33,729 nt of DNA from Acidobacteriaceae bacterium (GCA_003152695.1 PMAT01000040.1:1806-35534); one strand, 5' to 3'. Shown: positions 16,416-25,267, numbered from the stretch's first letter. Notes: a model not told the origin generated them from the letters alone. Program-made: numbers and translations.

Positions 16416-17960
16416 ATGACAGCATTACTGCAAAGCCGACAATCAACCGGGTTGACCATGAAATCGAAAGCACTTTTGCCGGGAGTGCTTCTCTGTGTAG
16501 CTTTGTATGTGTACTTCCATCTCTTCGCACTCGCTACCCCGATTTTGAGAGATGGTGATCAATGGTTCTTCGCTCAGTCGGGTGCCCGCATTGTGGCTGG
16601 GCAAATTCCCTACCGAGATTTCTTCGAGATGCAAACGCCAGGCACCGAGCTCGTCTATGCCTGCTCGTTCATGCTGTTTGGCCAGAGATTCGTTGTCGCG
16701 AACATATTGTTTCTACTTATAGCTTTAGTCTTCGTTTATCTGGTGACCAGCATCGCGCGTGCGGTTCTGGACGACGAACTTACGCTGTTGTCGGTAGCGA
16801 TCACAGTTTTCATTGGCCTTCGTTTGACGATGGATGCGGGCCACCATTGGTTTAGTGCGGTCGCAGCCTATGCCGCCTTGGCCTGCGTCCTGCGCACCCG
16901 CTCGCTGGCCCGGATAATGATGGCCGGCGCCTTCTGTGGGCTGAGTTCTCTTTTCACCCAAACACGGGGTCTGGCTGTGGTTCTTGCCCTGGCTGCCTTT
17001 TTCTGGTGGGAAACACATGATCGAGAAGCCCCTGACCACGAGTTTCGCAATCGGCTACTTGTGCTCCTGGCTGCCTACGCGACTGTTCTAGGAGCAGGTC
17101 TTTCGTATTTCCTCTTGATTGCCGGCCCATATACAGTGTTTGACGCAACCGTTCTTTTTCCAGTCAAGTACTACGGTTCATACAATGCCGCAAGCCGATT
17201 TTGGGAACCTTTGGCGGAGTGGCCACAAAACAGAGGGCAGCTTCCAGGCTTCATCGCTACGCTGTTCCTACATGCCTTACCGCTCGTATATTTCGTGTTT
17301 CCATTCGATATCAAGGGCGACACAACCTGTAGCTCCGAAGCCAAAGCCAAGGTCGTTCTGATAGCCGCTGTGGGATCAGCACTTTTCATTGAAGTGATCA
17401 ACTCGGCAAGCCTGATCAGGCTAGTCATCACCTCTCCTCTGGCTCTGGTCCTTGCTTTGTGGATGCTCAATAAGCATAGGTTACTTCCTAAGCGGGTCGC
17501 GGTAACAGTGCTCCTGCTACTCGTCGGACTCTCAGTAGTTGAAACAGCCATGACGCAGAGATCTGTGCTAGCGGTGCTCGATTTGCCCACCGGGCGAGCA
17601 GCGTTCTTGAAGCAGAAAGAGGACTGGTATGAGGGTTGCGCATATTTGGCAAGGCATACCAAGCCGGGAGATTGGTATTTCGGCGATGACGATTTCGGAT
17701 TCCCTCTCAAGCTAAGGGATCCGGCATTTCTTACTTATGTCACTGACACCGACTTGACCAGGCCCGGGCATGTGCAGGAACTAATTAAGTCTCTTGAGCG
17801 TTACCAAGTTCCGTATATTTCAATTGAAAGCGGATATAGGAAGATGGGCGTCGTTGGCCAAGACCACCTTCAGCCATTGCGGGAATACATAGAGACTCAC
17901 TACGAGCCTGCATATCATGATTTTATGAGGCGACGAGATAACTTAGAACCGCGCCAATAG
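16416..17960 (+). CDS. GT-C-like (PMT/ArnT-type) integral membrane glycosyltransferase
   Basis: Polytopic protein of 514 residues. After the first membrane helix an acidic first loop reads RDGDQWFFAQSGARIVAGQI, followed by PYRDFFEMQTPGTE. This D-x-D/E-like loop and GQIPYRDF...PG pattern is common in the GT39/PMT_2-type lipid-phosphosugar-dependent glycosyltransferases. About 10 helices follow, then a soluble C-terminal part of about 120 residues. The start may be ATG 16416 or ATG 16458, since neither has a clear ribosome site. GC content looks lower than its neighbours, suggesting separate acquisition. The 3' end overlaps the convergent GT2 paralogue B by 46 bp. The donor is presumably polyprenyl-phosphate sugar. 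Confidence 0.72.
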   Translation: MTALLQSRQSTGLTMKSKALLPGVLLCVALYVYFHLFALATPILRDGDQWFFAQSGARIVAGQIPYRDFFEMQTPGTELVYACSFMLFGQRFVVANILFLLIALVFVYLVTSIARAVLDDELTLLSVAITVFIGLRLTMDAGHHWFSAVAAYAALACVLRTRSLARIMMAGAFCGLSSLFTQTRGLAVVLALAAFFWWETHDREAPDHEFRNRLLVLLAAYATVLGAGLSYFLLIAGPYTVFDATVLFPVKYYGSYNAASRFWEPLAEWPQNRGQLPGFIATLFLHALPLVYFVFPFDIKGDTTCSSEAKAKVVLIAAVGSALFIEVINSASLIRLVITSPLALVLALWMLNKHRLLPKRVAVTVLLLLVGLSVVETAMTQRSVLAVLDLPTGRAAFLKQKEDWYEGCAYLARHTKPGDWYFGDDDFGFPLKLRDPAFLTYVTDTDLTRPGHVQELIKSLERYQVPYISIESGYRKMGVVGQDHLQPLREYIETHYEPAYHDFMRRRDNLEPRQ

Positions 17961-18844
17961 GGACGTCGAACGTTGCGGCGGATGATGTGAAACGCGAACA
18001 TAAACGGCCGCGCCAACTGCGAAGCTACCGAGCCTTGCGTGAACAGGCGGGCAACTCCTCGGGCCGCGGTGGCCGGCCTCCGCATCTCCGCCAGCGCAAT
18101 GGCGGTGAAGTGCCTCTGGCGACAGAGTGCGACGGTCCGCGGATCGAGTTCACCGACCCACTGGTCAATCAGCCAGAGCACTTCCTGATTCATCTTGAGC
18201 GCGTTTAACCGCGAGGTGTTGGCGCTGTGCATGCGATAGCGGCAGACCGTTTCCTGCACGGCCCCCACCCGATAGCAGCGGGCAACTGCAACGTAGAGCC
18301 AGTAATCGGGGACGATCTGAACTGCATCCGGTATTCCGCCGACGGCTTCCACGGCTGCACGCCGAAACACGGCCGAGCTCATGGCGATGAAACAGGAATC
18401 GGTGAAGAGCTGGTTGAAGATGTCGCCTTCGGGCAGGAGCGTGAACTCGTGCGTCTGGTCGTAGTCGCGCTCCAAGCCGCGGGGATAGAACCTGACGGTC
18501 CGCCCATAGATCAAGCCGGTGCGATCGTCCGCCAGGGCCATCTGCTTTTCCAATTTGCGGGGCAGCCAAATGTCATCTTGATCGAGGAAGGCCAGCCACG
18601 CTCCCGCCGCCTGTCGAATGGCGTCGCCCCTGGCCTTGCCGAGTGAGGTCTGCTCCTGCGACAGGAAGTAGCGGATTCTGGGGTCCTTATACTCGGTGAT
18701 AATTTGCGCGCTGTCGTCGCTGGAGCGGTCATCCCAAACGATCAGCTCCCAGTCATGGAAGGTCTGCATGAGCACGCTGTCCAACGCTTCGCGGAGCGTG
18801 GACGCTCCATTGCGGACGTTCATGATGACGCTAACGGAAGGCAT
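17915..18844 (-). CDS. Glycosyltransferase family 2, paralogue B
   Basis: GT-A glycosyltransferase of 309 residues and a close paralogue of the gene at 13969-14892. It has the same N-terminus (SVIMNVRNGAS, then LREALDSVLMQTFHDWE), the same VWDDRSSDDS and the same FLDQDDIWLPRKLEKQM metal-site region, with no domain missing. I place the start at ATG 18844, which aligns with the paralogue. A GTG at 18868 would add eight residues. It lies 36 bp downstream of the DUF4184 gene on the same strand and is probably cotranscribed with it. The last about 15 residues differ from paralogue A. Confidence 0.92.
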   Translation of the reverse strand: MPSVSVIMNVRNGASTLREALDSVLMQTFHDWELIVWDDRSSDDSAQIITEYKDPRIRYFLSQEQTSLGKARGDAIRQAAGAWLAFLDQDDIWLPRKLEKQMALADDRTGLIYGRTVRFYPRGLERDYDQTHEFTLLPEGDIFNQLFTDSCFIAMSSAVFRRAAVEAVGGIPDAVQIVPDYWLYVAVARCYRVGAVQETVCRYRMHSANTSRLNALKMNQEVLWLIDQWVGELDPRTVALCRQRHFTAIALAEMRRPATAARGVARLFTQGSVASQLARPFMFAFHIIRRNVRRPYWRGSKLSRRLIKS

Positions 18845-18880
18845 GACGATCTTCGCTGGCTGCACCACGAGCTTAGCTGA

Positions 18881-19648
18881 TCACCAGGTTTGATGGGACG
18901 AAATCATCACGCAGTAAATCAGCACTTGCCAAAAGACCAGGGCGATGCCCGTCACTCCAAAGACGAGCAGGAAGGCGTCCGTCCGGTGCAGGTTCTTCGG
19001 AATGCCGATCGTCAACCAGGCGCGTACGAGTGCGATGGCGGTGGCGACCGCAATCATGGTAAGAGCAATCCAGAGACCGGAGTTGGCTTTCGCCGCCCCG
19101 ACCGCGGGCTGGGGCGCGGTATTGCGATACCAGAGCAGGACCCAGATCCCGATAGCAACCAGTCCAATCACGGAGCTCGCCCACTGCAGGGTCATGTACA
19201 TCGGCATTCGTCCCAGCAGCGGAACCTGGACCCAACGTTGCAGCCAAACCCAGCGCTCCCATGGCCAGGAGAAGGGGTGGGTAAACGCATCCCAGACCAC
19301 ATGCGTGGCAATGCCCAGCGCCAGGGAAAACAAGATAGCCATGAAACGGGCGGGGCCGCCGAAGTTGAATTGTCCGAGTTGGCCGCCCAGTCTCTGCTGC
19401 ATGCCGCTGGGCAGCAAGGTTACGACCGGCCGCTTGATGGCGGCATGAAACACCCAGAGCGCGAAGAGGGAGACCGGGAGCGTGAATTCGACAACACCGG
19501 GGAATTGGTGGCCCAAGCTGCGATAGTTGGCGGTCCCCACAATATAGGTGAAGTCCGGAGCCATGCTGCCGACCACGAATGCCGACCACACCAGGTTCAA
19601 TCTGCGCAAAGGCAGCGCGGCGGCCACATGGGATACGGTGAAGGGCAT
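18881..19648 (-). CDS. DUF4184 family membrane protein
   Basis: Integral membrane protein of 255 residues and unknown function. The N-terminus MPFTVSHVAAALPLRR is the hallmark of DUF4184. Other family-like features are SMAPDFTYIVG and the His/Asp pair in GIATHVVWDAFTHPFSW, reminiscent of membrane metal-dependent hydrolases (YdjM-like). About six to seven hydrophobic segments are visible. It is divergent from the small membrane protein at 19723 and probably in an operon with GT2 paralogue B downstream. A long plus-strand open frame over the same bases is a shadow. Confidence 0.87.
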   Translation of the reverse strand: MPFTVSHVAAALPLRRLNLVWSAFVVGSMAPDFTYIVGTANYRSLGHQFPGVVEFTLPVSLFALWVFHAAIKRPVVTLLPSGMQQRLGGQLGQFNFGGPARFMAILFSLALGIATHVVWDAFTHPFSWPWERWVWLQRWVQVPLLGRMPMYMTLQWASSVIGLVAIGIWVLLWYRNTAPQPAVGAAKANSGLWIALTMIAVATAIALVRAWLTIGIPKNLHRTDAFLLVFGVTGIALVFWQVLIYCVMISSHQTW

Positions 19649-19722
19649 AGAGTCGGGGTAGCGTCAGTATAGCCGACTGCCGCAGTCGCACGTTGCCGCG
19701 GTATGATAGCGAAAGAACAACA

Positions 19723-20043
19723 ATGAGTGAGCATCCGCACTACCAGCACGATCCTCTGTGCGACGACGTTGAACTCAGGCAGCGCAATACTGTCTGGCCG
19801 GACACCATGCGCAACGGCATGATCGTTGACGGGTATCTGTGGAAGGGAAACCCTAAGGCACCCCTAGTGCAAAGAATTGGTGCCGGTGTATTTGGCCTTG
19901 CCTTCTTAATGTTCGCTGTGATGTTGGGATATATGGCAGCGAGAGCCTCACTTTGGCCCCTTTATTTACTTGCAGCGGCTTGTGCTTATTTGGGATCTCG
20001 GCTGATCCGCAACGCTCTCCTTCGTCCATCAACGCACAATTAG
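19723..20043 (+). CDS. Small membrane protein, unknown
   Basis: 106 residues starting at ATG 19723 (MSEHPHYQHDP). A hydrophilic N-terminal half contains NGMIVDGYLWKG. A hydrophobic hairpin follows: IGAGVFGLAFLMFAVMLGYM, then LWPLYLLAAACAYLGSRLI. The product is two predicted helices with a short basic tail. An earlier in-frame start would add ten residues. I do not recognise the family. It is transcribed away from DUF4184 and stops 88 bp before the aminotransferase gene, with which it could share a transcript. Confidence 0.65.
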   Translation: MSEHPHYQHDPLCDDVELRQRNTVWPDTMRNGMIVDGYLWKGNPKAPLVQRIGAGVFGLAFLMFAVMLGYMAARASLWPLYLLAAACAYLGSRLIRNALLRPSTHN

Positions 20044-20131
20044 GACACTACACAAACCTGTGCCCTCTGGGCGCATGAGTTCGTGAATCATTTACAATCG
20101 CCTCACCCAGAGAACTTCAAGACTGAATCTT

Positions 20132-21379
20132 ATGAAGCGCGCTCCGCTGGCAGGCGGACCATCACATCCAGTACAAGAACCCAACGGCCTTCCGGCAATC
20201 GCGGGCGGCGAGCCCATCCGTGCGCGGGAACGCAGGCTGATCTTCGGGGCGCCGGTAATTGGCGAGGCGGAGATCGCCTCGGTCGTCGAGTGTCTGCGCA
20301 GTAATTGGATCGGCCTGGGTGGAAGGGTCGAGCGCTTCGAGCAGGAGTTCGCGCGCTACAAAGGCGCGCCCTACGCCGTGGGCGTAAGCAGCGGGACGGC
20401 GGCGATTCATCTGGCGCTGGTCGCACTGGGAATCGGCGCGGGCGATGAAGTGATCGCTCCCGCCATGACGTTTTGCTCCACCATTCACTCCATCGTGCAC
20501 ACCGGAGCGAAACCCGTTCTTGTCGATTGCATCCAATCGACCTTCAACCTCGATCCCGCGCAGATTGAAGAGCGAATCACTTCACGCACCAAGGCCATTC
20601 TGGTGGTCCACATGTGCGGTCGCTGTTGTGAAATGGACCCGATTCTCGACATCGCCCGTCGTCACGGTTTGCGCGTCATCGAAGACTGTGCGCACGCCAT
20701 TGAAGCCACTCATCACGGGACCCCGGCAGGGCTGATGGGCGATGCCGGCTGTTTTAGTTTTTATCCCACCAAGAACATAACCACCGGCGATGGCGGGATG
20801 GTGATCACGCGCGACCAGCAATTGTACGAGCGCGTCAAGATTCTGTCGTTGCACGGCATGACGGCGGATGCGTGGAGCCGGTTTGTCGGTGGCCCCACCG
20901 GCTACGAAGTGATCGCGGCGGGCTTCAAGTACAACATGACCGACCTGGCCGCTTCCCTGGGCTTGCCGCAACTGACAACCATCGAGGAGCGCTGGCGGCA
21001 ACGCGAACAAATCTGGCGCACCTACACCGAGCGTCTGAAGCAGCTTCCGCTGTTACTGCCTCCGCCGCCCGCCGTCTGCTCACGGCACGCCTACCATTTG
21101 TTTACGCCGCTGCTGGTGTTGGAAAAGCTTGGGGTTGATCGGCAAACGATCATCGCTGCCCTGGATGCGGAGAACATTGGCGTCGGCATCCACTACATCC
21201 CGGTGCATCAGCACCCTTACTACCGGCAGCAGTTCGGATTTGTGGATTCGGATTTCCCCAACGCTTCGTTTGTGGGGGAACGAACAATCTCATTGCCGCT
21301 CTCCTCCGCCATGTCCGAACAGGATGTGGACGACATGGCCACCGCGCTGACGCGCATATTCCGCTACTACGCACCTTGA
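20132..21379 (+). CDS. DegT/DnrJ/EryC1/StrS-type PLP-dependent sugar aminotransferase
   Basis: Cytoplasmic PLP enzyme of 415 residues, expected to aminate a nucleotide-linked keto-sugar. SSGTAAIHLAL (residues 86-96) contacts the cofactor phosphate. EDCAHA (184-189) provides the Asp that pairs with the pyridine nitrogen. FSFYPTKNITTGDGGM contains the probable Schiff-base lysine K214. C-terminal RHAYHLFTPLL and HYIPVHQHPYY are typical of the ArnB/WecE-like subgroup. No dehydratase or epimerase gene for a keto-sugar substrate is adjacent. Its TGA overlaps the TTG of the PAP2-Wzi gene, so the two are likely coupled. Confidence 0.92.
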   Translation: MKRAPLAGGPSHPVQEPNGLPAIAGGEPIRARERRLIFGAPVIGEAEIASVVECLRSNWIGLGGRVERFEQEFARYKGAPYAVGVSSGTAAIHLALVALGIGAGDEVIAPAMTFCSTIHSIVHTGAKPVLVDCIQSTFNLDPAQIEERITSRTKAILVVHMCGRCCEMDPILDIARRHGLRVIEDCAHAIEATHHGTPAGLMGDAGCFSFYPTKNITTGDGGMVITRDQQLYERVKILSLHGMTADAWSRFVGGPTGYEVIAAGFKYNMTDLAASLGLPQLTTIEERWRQREQIWRTYTERLKQLPLLLPPPPAVCSRHAYHLFTPLLVLEKLGVDRQTIIAALDAENIGVGIHYIPVHQHPYYRQQFGFVDSDFPNASFVGERTISLPLSSAMSEQDVDDMATALTRIFRYYAP

Positions 21380-23802
21380 CGAACTCCTTCACTAAACTTG
21401 TGTTCGCTCTGGCCCTGGGGATTTCCTGCGCCTGCCTTCCTCTGTGCGCGCAGCAGCCAGCAGTTCCCCCGGGTGGCAGCGCATCGCCGTCGCAAGCTAC
21501 TGCTGTCGCGGTCGATGGCTCTATGCCTCATCCAAACGAGACGCGCTTCCTGCAACATCTGGCCGAAGATCAAAAGGACATCTGGACCAGTCCATTCCAC
21601 CTGAAGCCCAGCGATGCCAAGTGGCTGATCCCCATGAGCGGCATTGCCACCGGACTGTTCGTTACCGACCCGCAAAGTTCCTACGCCATGCGCCTCGACC
21701 ACCTGCACGCGCTCAGAGTTGCTTCGGATGCGGGAATGGCGTCCGCCGCCGGGATGACCGGGGCCATGTACATCTGGGGACACGTGACCCATAACGAGCG
21801 AGCGCGCGAAACCGGCGTGCTGGCGACCGAGGCGATGATCAACGCCCTGGGTGTTGACTACGCGATGAGTTTTGCCACTGGGCGCGAACGGCCAATTCCG
21901 TCGAACTTCCAAAACAACTTCTTCCACGGCGGGACGTCGTTTCCGTCCGATCATGCCGCGCTGACTTGGGCGTTCGCCTCGGTGGTCGCGCAGGAGTATC
22001 CCCATCCCGTGGCTGAGGTTGGGGCCTACGGCTTGGCGCTGGGAGTTAGCTTGGCGCGGGCCGCAGCGGACGAGCATTTCCTTTCGGACGTATTCGTGGG
22101 TGGGCTGCTCGGCTATCAAATCGGCCGGCACATTTACAAGACACGGCACAATGCGAGTCTCGATGACGATCTGAAGATCGTGGCAGAACAAACATCGGCG
22201 CCCCGTCCCGGCAACGTCGCAAGCACCTATGTTCCGCTGGACAGTTGGATTTATTCCGCGATGGAGAGCCTCATAGCCGGCGGATACATCAACACCGGCT
22301 TCATCGGCGTACGGCCGTGGACGCGAATGGCTTGCGCTCACATGCTGCTCGAGATGCATGGCAACGTCGAATACCACGCCTACTTTCCATCGCAAATCCT
22401 GCAGCTCCAGAAGAGCCTCGACGCAGAATTCGCCGACGAGTTGGCGGCTTGGGATGGGCGACCGGTGGAATCGATCCATCTGGATTCGGTGTACACGCGG
22501 GTGATGGACATCGCGGGAACGCCGGTGAACGACAGCTATCACTTCGGCCAGACGCTGATCAACGATTACGGCCGCCCTTACTGGCAGGGGGTCAACAACA
22601 TCACCGGATTCAGCGCTAGCGCCAACGATGGCCGCTTTGCGTTCTACGTCAATGGCGAGTACCAGTACGCGCCTACCATCCCGGGATATCCGTTGTCGGT
22701 GCGGCAGGTGATCGCGAATGTCGATCTAAATCCTCTGCAACCCGCGACCCCAATCTCCGCCAACCAGTTTCAGTTGTTGGATACCTATGCCTTGGCAAAA
22801 TTTGGCGGCTTGGATTTTTCCGTAGGCAGACAAAGCATGTGGTGGGGGCCGGACGAAGGCGGCGCCTTCCTGATGAGCAATAATGCCGTCCCGTTCTGGA
22901 TGCTGCAAATCAACCGCACCGAACCGGTCAATGTTCCGGGGTTGTCAAAGTTCCTGGGGCCGTTCGAGGTGTCGAACTATTTTGGAGCGCTCCAGGGCCA
23001 TCAGTTCCCCGTCGGGCCGTATATGTTCGGACAAAAGGCCAGCTTTAAGCCGACGGAAAATCTGGAGATCGGATTTACGCGCAACGACGTATTTGGCGGC
23101 CAGGGACACGTTCCCATCACCTTCGGTTCATTTTGGACTGCCTTCACCAGCCTTAACGACGTCACTCCTGAGGTCAAGTTCTCGCGCAAGGACCCGGGCG
23201 CGCGCCACGCCAGCTTTGATTTCTCCTACCGGCTGCCGCTGCTACGCCGTTGGTTAACGTTGTACAGCGATTCGCTGGTGCACGACGACGTCTCCCCGGT
23301 CAGCGCGCCGCAGCGTGCTGCATTCAATCCCGGGATCTATCTTTCCCATTTCCCGGGTTTACCCAAACTCGACTTCCGCGCTGAAGCGGTTTATACCGAT
23401 CCGATTGGGCAAACCAACCATAGCGGCCAGTTCCTGTACTGGGAGATCATCTATCACGACCTGTACCTCGACGATAGGTTTCTGATGGGAAATTGGATTG
23501 GCCGCGAAGGAAAGGGTTATCAGGCGTGGAGTACGTACCATCTCAGTCCCCAGAGCAGCATTCAAGTAGGGGTCCGCAACAGCAAGATTGCCAATGATTT
23601 CATTCCCGGTGGAAGCACCCAATGGGACTGGAACGTTTCGGCCATGCTGCGGGTCCGCAAAACTCTCGAGATCAAGTCTTTCTTGCAGTACGAGACATGG
23701 TTGGTGCCGGTGTTGGCCCCGACGCGGCAAACCGATTTTACCACTTCTGTCCAACTCACCTGGTGGCCGACCGGCGCTGGGATGCGCAAGGCATTCCACT
23801 AG
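21376..23802 (+). CDS. PAP2 phosphatase-Wzi outer-membrane protein fusion
   Basis: 808-residue exported protein with two recognisable parts. A signal peptide (LVFALALGISCACLPLCAQ) comes first. A PAP2/phosphatidate-phosphatase-like domain (about residues 60-255) follows, with GRERP (170-173), FPSDHAA with H193, and R228/H234/D238 of the third motif. The lysine normally seven residues before the RP pair is serine (S165), and PSGH is PSDH, so activity may be altered. After a linker with a YINTGFIGVRPWTR segment, the C-terminal about 500 residues have the alternating pattern and GRQSMWWGPD motif of the capsule-assembly Wzi beta-barrel family. This suggests an outer-membrane barrel for polysaccharide attachment with a periplasmic phosphatase-like domain. 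The TTG start overlaps the aminotransferase stop. Confidence 0.85.
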   Translation: MTNSFTKLVFALALGISCACLPLCAQQPAVPPGGSASPSQATAVAVDGSMPHPNETRFLQHLAEDQKDIWTSPFHLKPSDAKWLIPMSGIATGLFVTDPQSSYAMRLDHLHALRVASDAGMASAAGMTGAMYIWGHVTHNERARETGVLATEAMINALGVDYAMSFATGRERPIPSNFQNNFFHGGTSFPSDHAALTWAFASVVAQEYPHPVAEVGAYGLALGVSLARAAADEHFLSDVFVGGLLGYQIGRHIYKTRHNASLDDDLKIVAEQTSAPRPGNVASTYVPLDSWIYSAMESLIAGGYINTGFIGVRPWTRMACAHMLLEMHGNVEYHAYFPSQILQLQKSLDAEFADELAAWDGRPVESIHLDSVYTRVMDIAGTPVNDSYHFGQTLINDYGRPYWQGVNNITGFSASANDGRFAFYVNGEYQYAPTIPGYPLSVRQVIANVDLNPLQPATPISANQFQLLDTYALAKFGGLDFSVGRQSMWWGPDEGGAFLMSNNAVPFWMLQINRTEPVNVPGLSKFLGPFEVSNYFGALQGHQFPVGPYMFGQKASFKPTENLEIGFTRNDVFGGQGHVPITFGSFWTAFTSLNDVTPEVKFSRKDPGARHASFDFSYRLPLLRRWLTLYSDSLVHDDVSPVSAPQRAAFNPGIYLSHFPGLPKLDFRAEAVYTDPIGQTNHSGQFLYWEIIYHDLYLDDRFLMGNWIGREGKGYQAWSTYHLSPQSSIQVGVRNSKIANDFIPGGSTQWDWNVSAMLRVRKTLEIKSFLQYETWLVPVLAPTRQTDFTTSVQLTWWPTGAGMRKAFH

Positions 23803-24038
23803 CAAAATGACGCCGCATCGGCGCAACTGGTGCCCGTAGGATCTTCTCTAGCCCGCTTGCCCCTAATCCGCCCTCGCCCCTAGCCGTAGCGACTTCCTTC
23901 CCTGGAATTTCTTCGTCTCTCTCACCCCAGTCTTGCCGCTCTCACTCGTCCCTGCGTCACAGGTCACTGACAAACGGCAGCCCGCAGGAGTGAAATAGTG
24001 GCGGGTGCGGCGAAGGAGAAGATTCTCTTCCTAAGCAA

Positions 24039-24314
24039 ATGACCCTCCAGCTTGAATTTGGAGTAGTGCTGCTGTCCAATCTGCGAGCTGTTGTCGGCAT
24101 CGTTGCCGTTCCAGTCTGCGCCTATGCGATCTGGCAAACTCTTAAAAACTGGAAGTTGCGGGGCCGCCGGAGTCCAACGATCTGGTGGATCGTACTTGTA
24201 CTTGCTGGGGGAGCCTGCTTTTGGCTACTCGGGCGATGGAGCCGGGTTCCGATTCTTGCCATCATGCTCGTTGTGGCGTTCTCGCTCGTTCGACGCATAA
24301 CTAAACATCGTTGA
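24039..24314 (+). CDS. Small hydrophobic protein, unknown
   Basis: 91 residues from ATG 24039. Three hydrophobic stretches are visible: VVLLSNLRAVVGIVAVPVCA, IWWIVLVLAGGACFWLLG and VPILAIMLVVAFSLV. A basic loop (KNWKLRGRRS) and a basic C-terminus (RRITKHR) flank them, as in a small inner-membrane protein. AAGGAGA occurs about 25 bp upstream, too far for a normal ribosome site. The 235 bp before it show no gene. I recognise no family, and it is the last chromosomal gene before the integrated element. Confidence 0.5.
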   Translation: MTLQLEFGVVLLSNLRAVVGIVAVPVCAYAIWQTLKNWKLRGRRSPTIWWIVLVLAGGACFWLLGRWSRVPILAIMLVVAFSLVRRITKHR

Positions 24315-24419
24315 ATCCAGCCCACGTCCAATTAGCCCACTACCCAACTCTTACTTGCTAACCGTGGAAACCGCAAAAGATGCCAGAAGGCCTGTGCCGT
24401 CGTCGGGCTTGGCCGGACT

Positions 24420-24447
24420 TTGTGATTCATTCCCTTCGCCATACAAT
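24420..24447 (+). promoter_or_regulatory. Candidate original promoter of the split tRNA gene
   Basis: TTGTGA, a 16-bp spacer and TACAAT on the plus strand, ending 56 bp before the left tRNA half. It is a good sigma70 match in the right place to have driven the tRNA gene before the element inserted. Now it would read into the element's left end. Confidence 0.4.
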
Positions 24448-24502
24448 GCTGACTAGGCGCCTACAAATTTCACTACGGTGAGCAGGGGCAGCCGCCTCAT
24501 AA

Positions 24503-24543
24503 CGGGCCTGTAGCTCAATGGTAGAGCAGGGGACTCATAATCC
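24503..24543 (+). repeat. attL: truncated tRNA (CAT) 5' half
   Basis: Starts GGGCCTGTAGCTCAATGG and includes acceptor 5' strand, D-arm and anticodon stem-loop with CTCATAA. After TCC the sequence becomes GACC, so the anticodon stem cannot close and no T-arm follows. It is therefore a tRNA remnant, not a working gene. It matches 33687-33727 except A at 24523 versus G at 33707. Confidence 0.88.
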
Positions 24544-24666
24544 GACCAAGGAAAATGTGCGGAGATGCCGGGTACTGCCAGCTCCTGCCAATCACCAATG
24601 TTTACCCCCTTATGCGCTGGTCTGCTCTGTCTTGAGCTGTCAGATTCTGCCGTGACTCGCCAAGTC

Positions 24667-24690
24667 AACTGACACCAGAACTGACACCAG
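24667..24690 (+). repeat. Left arm repeat: two tandem AACTGACACCAG
   Basis: Two perfect head-to-tail copies of a 12-mer in the non-coding left end of the element, 123 bp inside attL. The same tandem pair, with one base changed at its very end, lies at 33588-33611, 75 bp inside attR. Symmetric placement around the joined att site in the circular form suggests integrase arm-type binding sites. Confidence 0.6.
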
Positions 24691-24786
24691 AAAGGGGGTC
24701 ACACCTCCTCTGACTTGGACCGCCTGGCAGGACGCCCCGGCCATGTCACTAAACAGGCACTCTGGCGCAGCACTCCCTCGTCTTTG

Positions 24787-25128
24787 TTAATTTTGCTTGT
24801 CCCAGAGTTGCCTAGTTAGCAATTCATCCAGCAGTGGTTTCCCATTTGGACAGTTATTCTGGGCCAGGACAGGTTCTCCTGCCTGCTTGTTGTGATTGGC
24901 TTGTAATGAGTTGCCGTCTGGTACACAGGTACATACACATTTTGGCGAACAAATCGGGGACACGTTGGGGTCACATTCTTTGTGGCAAACGGAATGAGTA
25001 CCATATGGGCACTGTGCTGGAGGGCAACCGTCCTGCGCTGCAAGCCTTGTGTTTTCTCCTACCATCGCCAAAATGCAAAGGCAGAGAATTACCGTGATGT
25101 GCTTTAGCCGTTCTTTTAGCTGTTTCAT
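24787..25128 (-). CDS. Exported cysteine-rich small protein, unknown
   Basis: 113 residues from the ATG at 25128, chosen because AAGGAG lies about five bases upstream. A longer start at 25158 places the ribosome site inside the gene. An N-terminal signal peptide (HITVILCLCILAMVGENTRL) precedes a compact region with about ten cysteines, including CPPAQCPYG and CSPKCVCTC. The C-terminal 45 residues are Asn/Gln-rich and polar. Such cysteine density suggests a disulfide-stabilised secreted or periplasmic protein. I do not recognise the family. It is the last gene of the minus-strand cargo operon. Confidence 0.65.
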   Translation of the reverse strand: MKQLKERLKHITVILCLCILAMVGENTRLAAQDGCPPAQCPYGTHSVCHKECDPNVSPICSPKCVCTCVPDGNSLQANHNKQAGEPVLAQNNCPNGKPLLDELLTRQLWDKQN

Positions 25129-25267
25129 TTTTTCTCCTTCCCGCTCCTCGGTGGCCAAGTCGTTTGCGATGCAAAGATGGAGCGAATTTCCCCCGGACTC
25201 TAGGCTTACGAGCCAGCCTTACAACGACAATCGCCTTCTTGATTGCCTTCTCAAAGGCATCCGCGCA

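Noticed and set aside
18890-19672. 260-codon plus-strand frame
   Set aside because: Antisense to DUF4184, highly charged low-complexity translation.
21367-22542. 391-codon minus-strand frame
   Set aside because: Antisense to the PAP2-Wzi gene and not similar to any family I recognise.
24503-24575. A complete functional tRNA at the left end
   Set aside because: After TCC the anticodon stem cannot pair and no T-arm or acceptor 3' strand follows.
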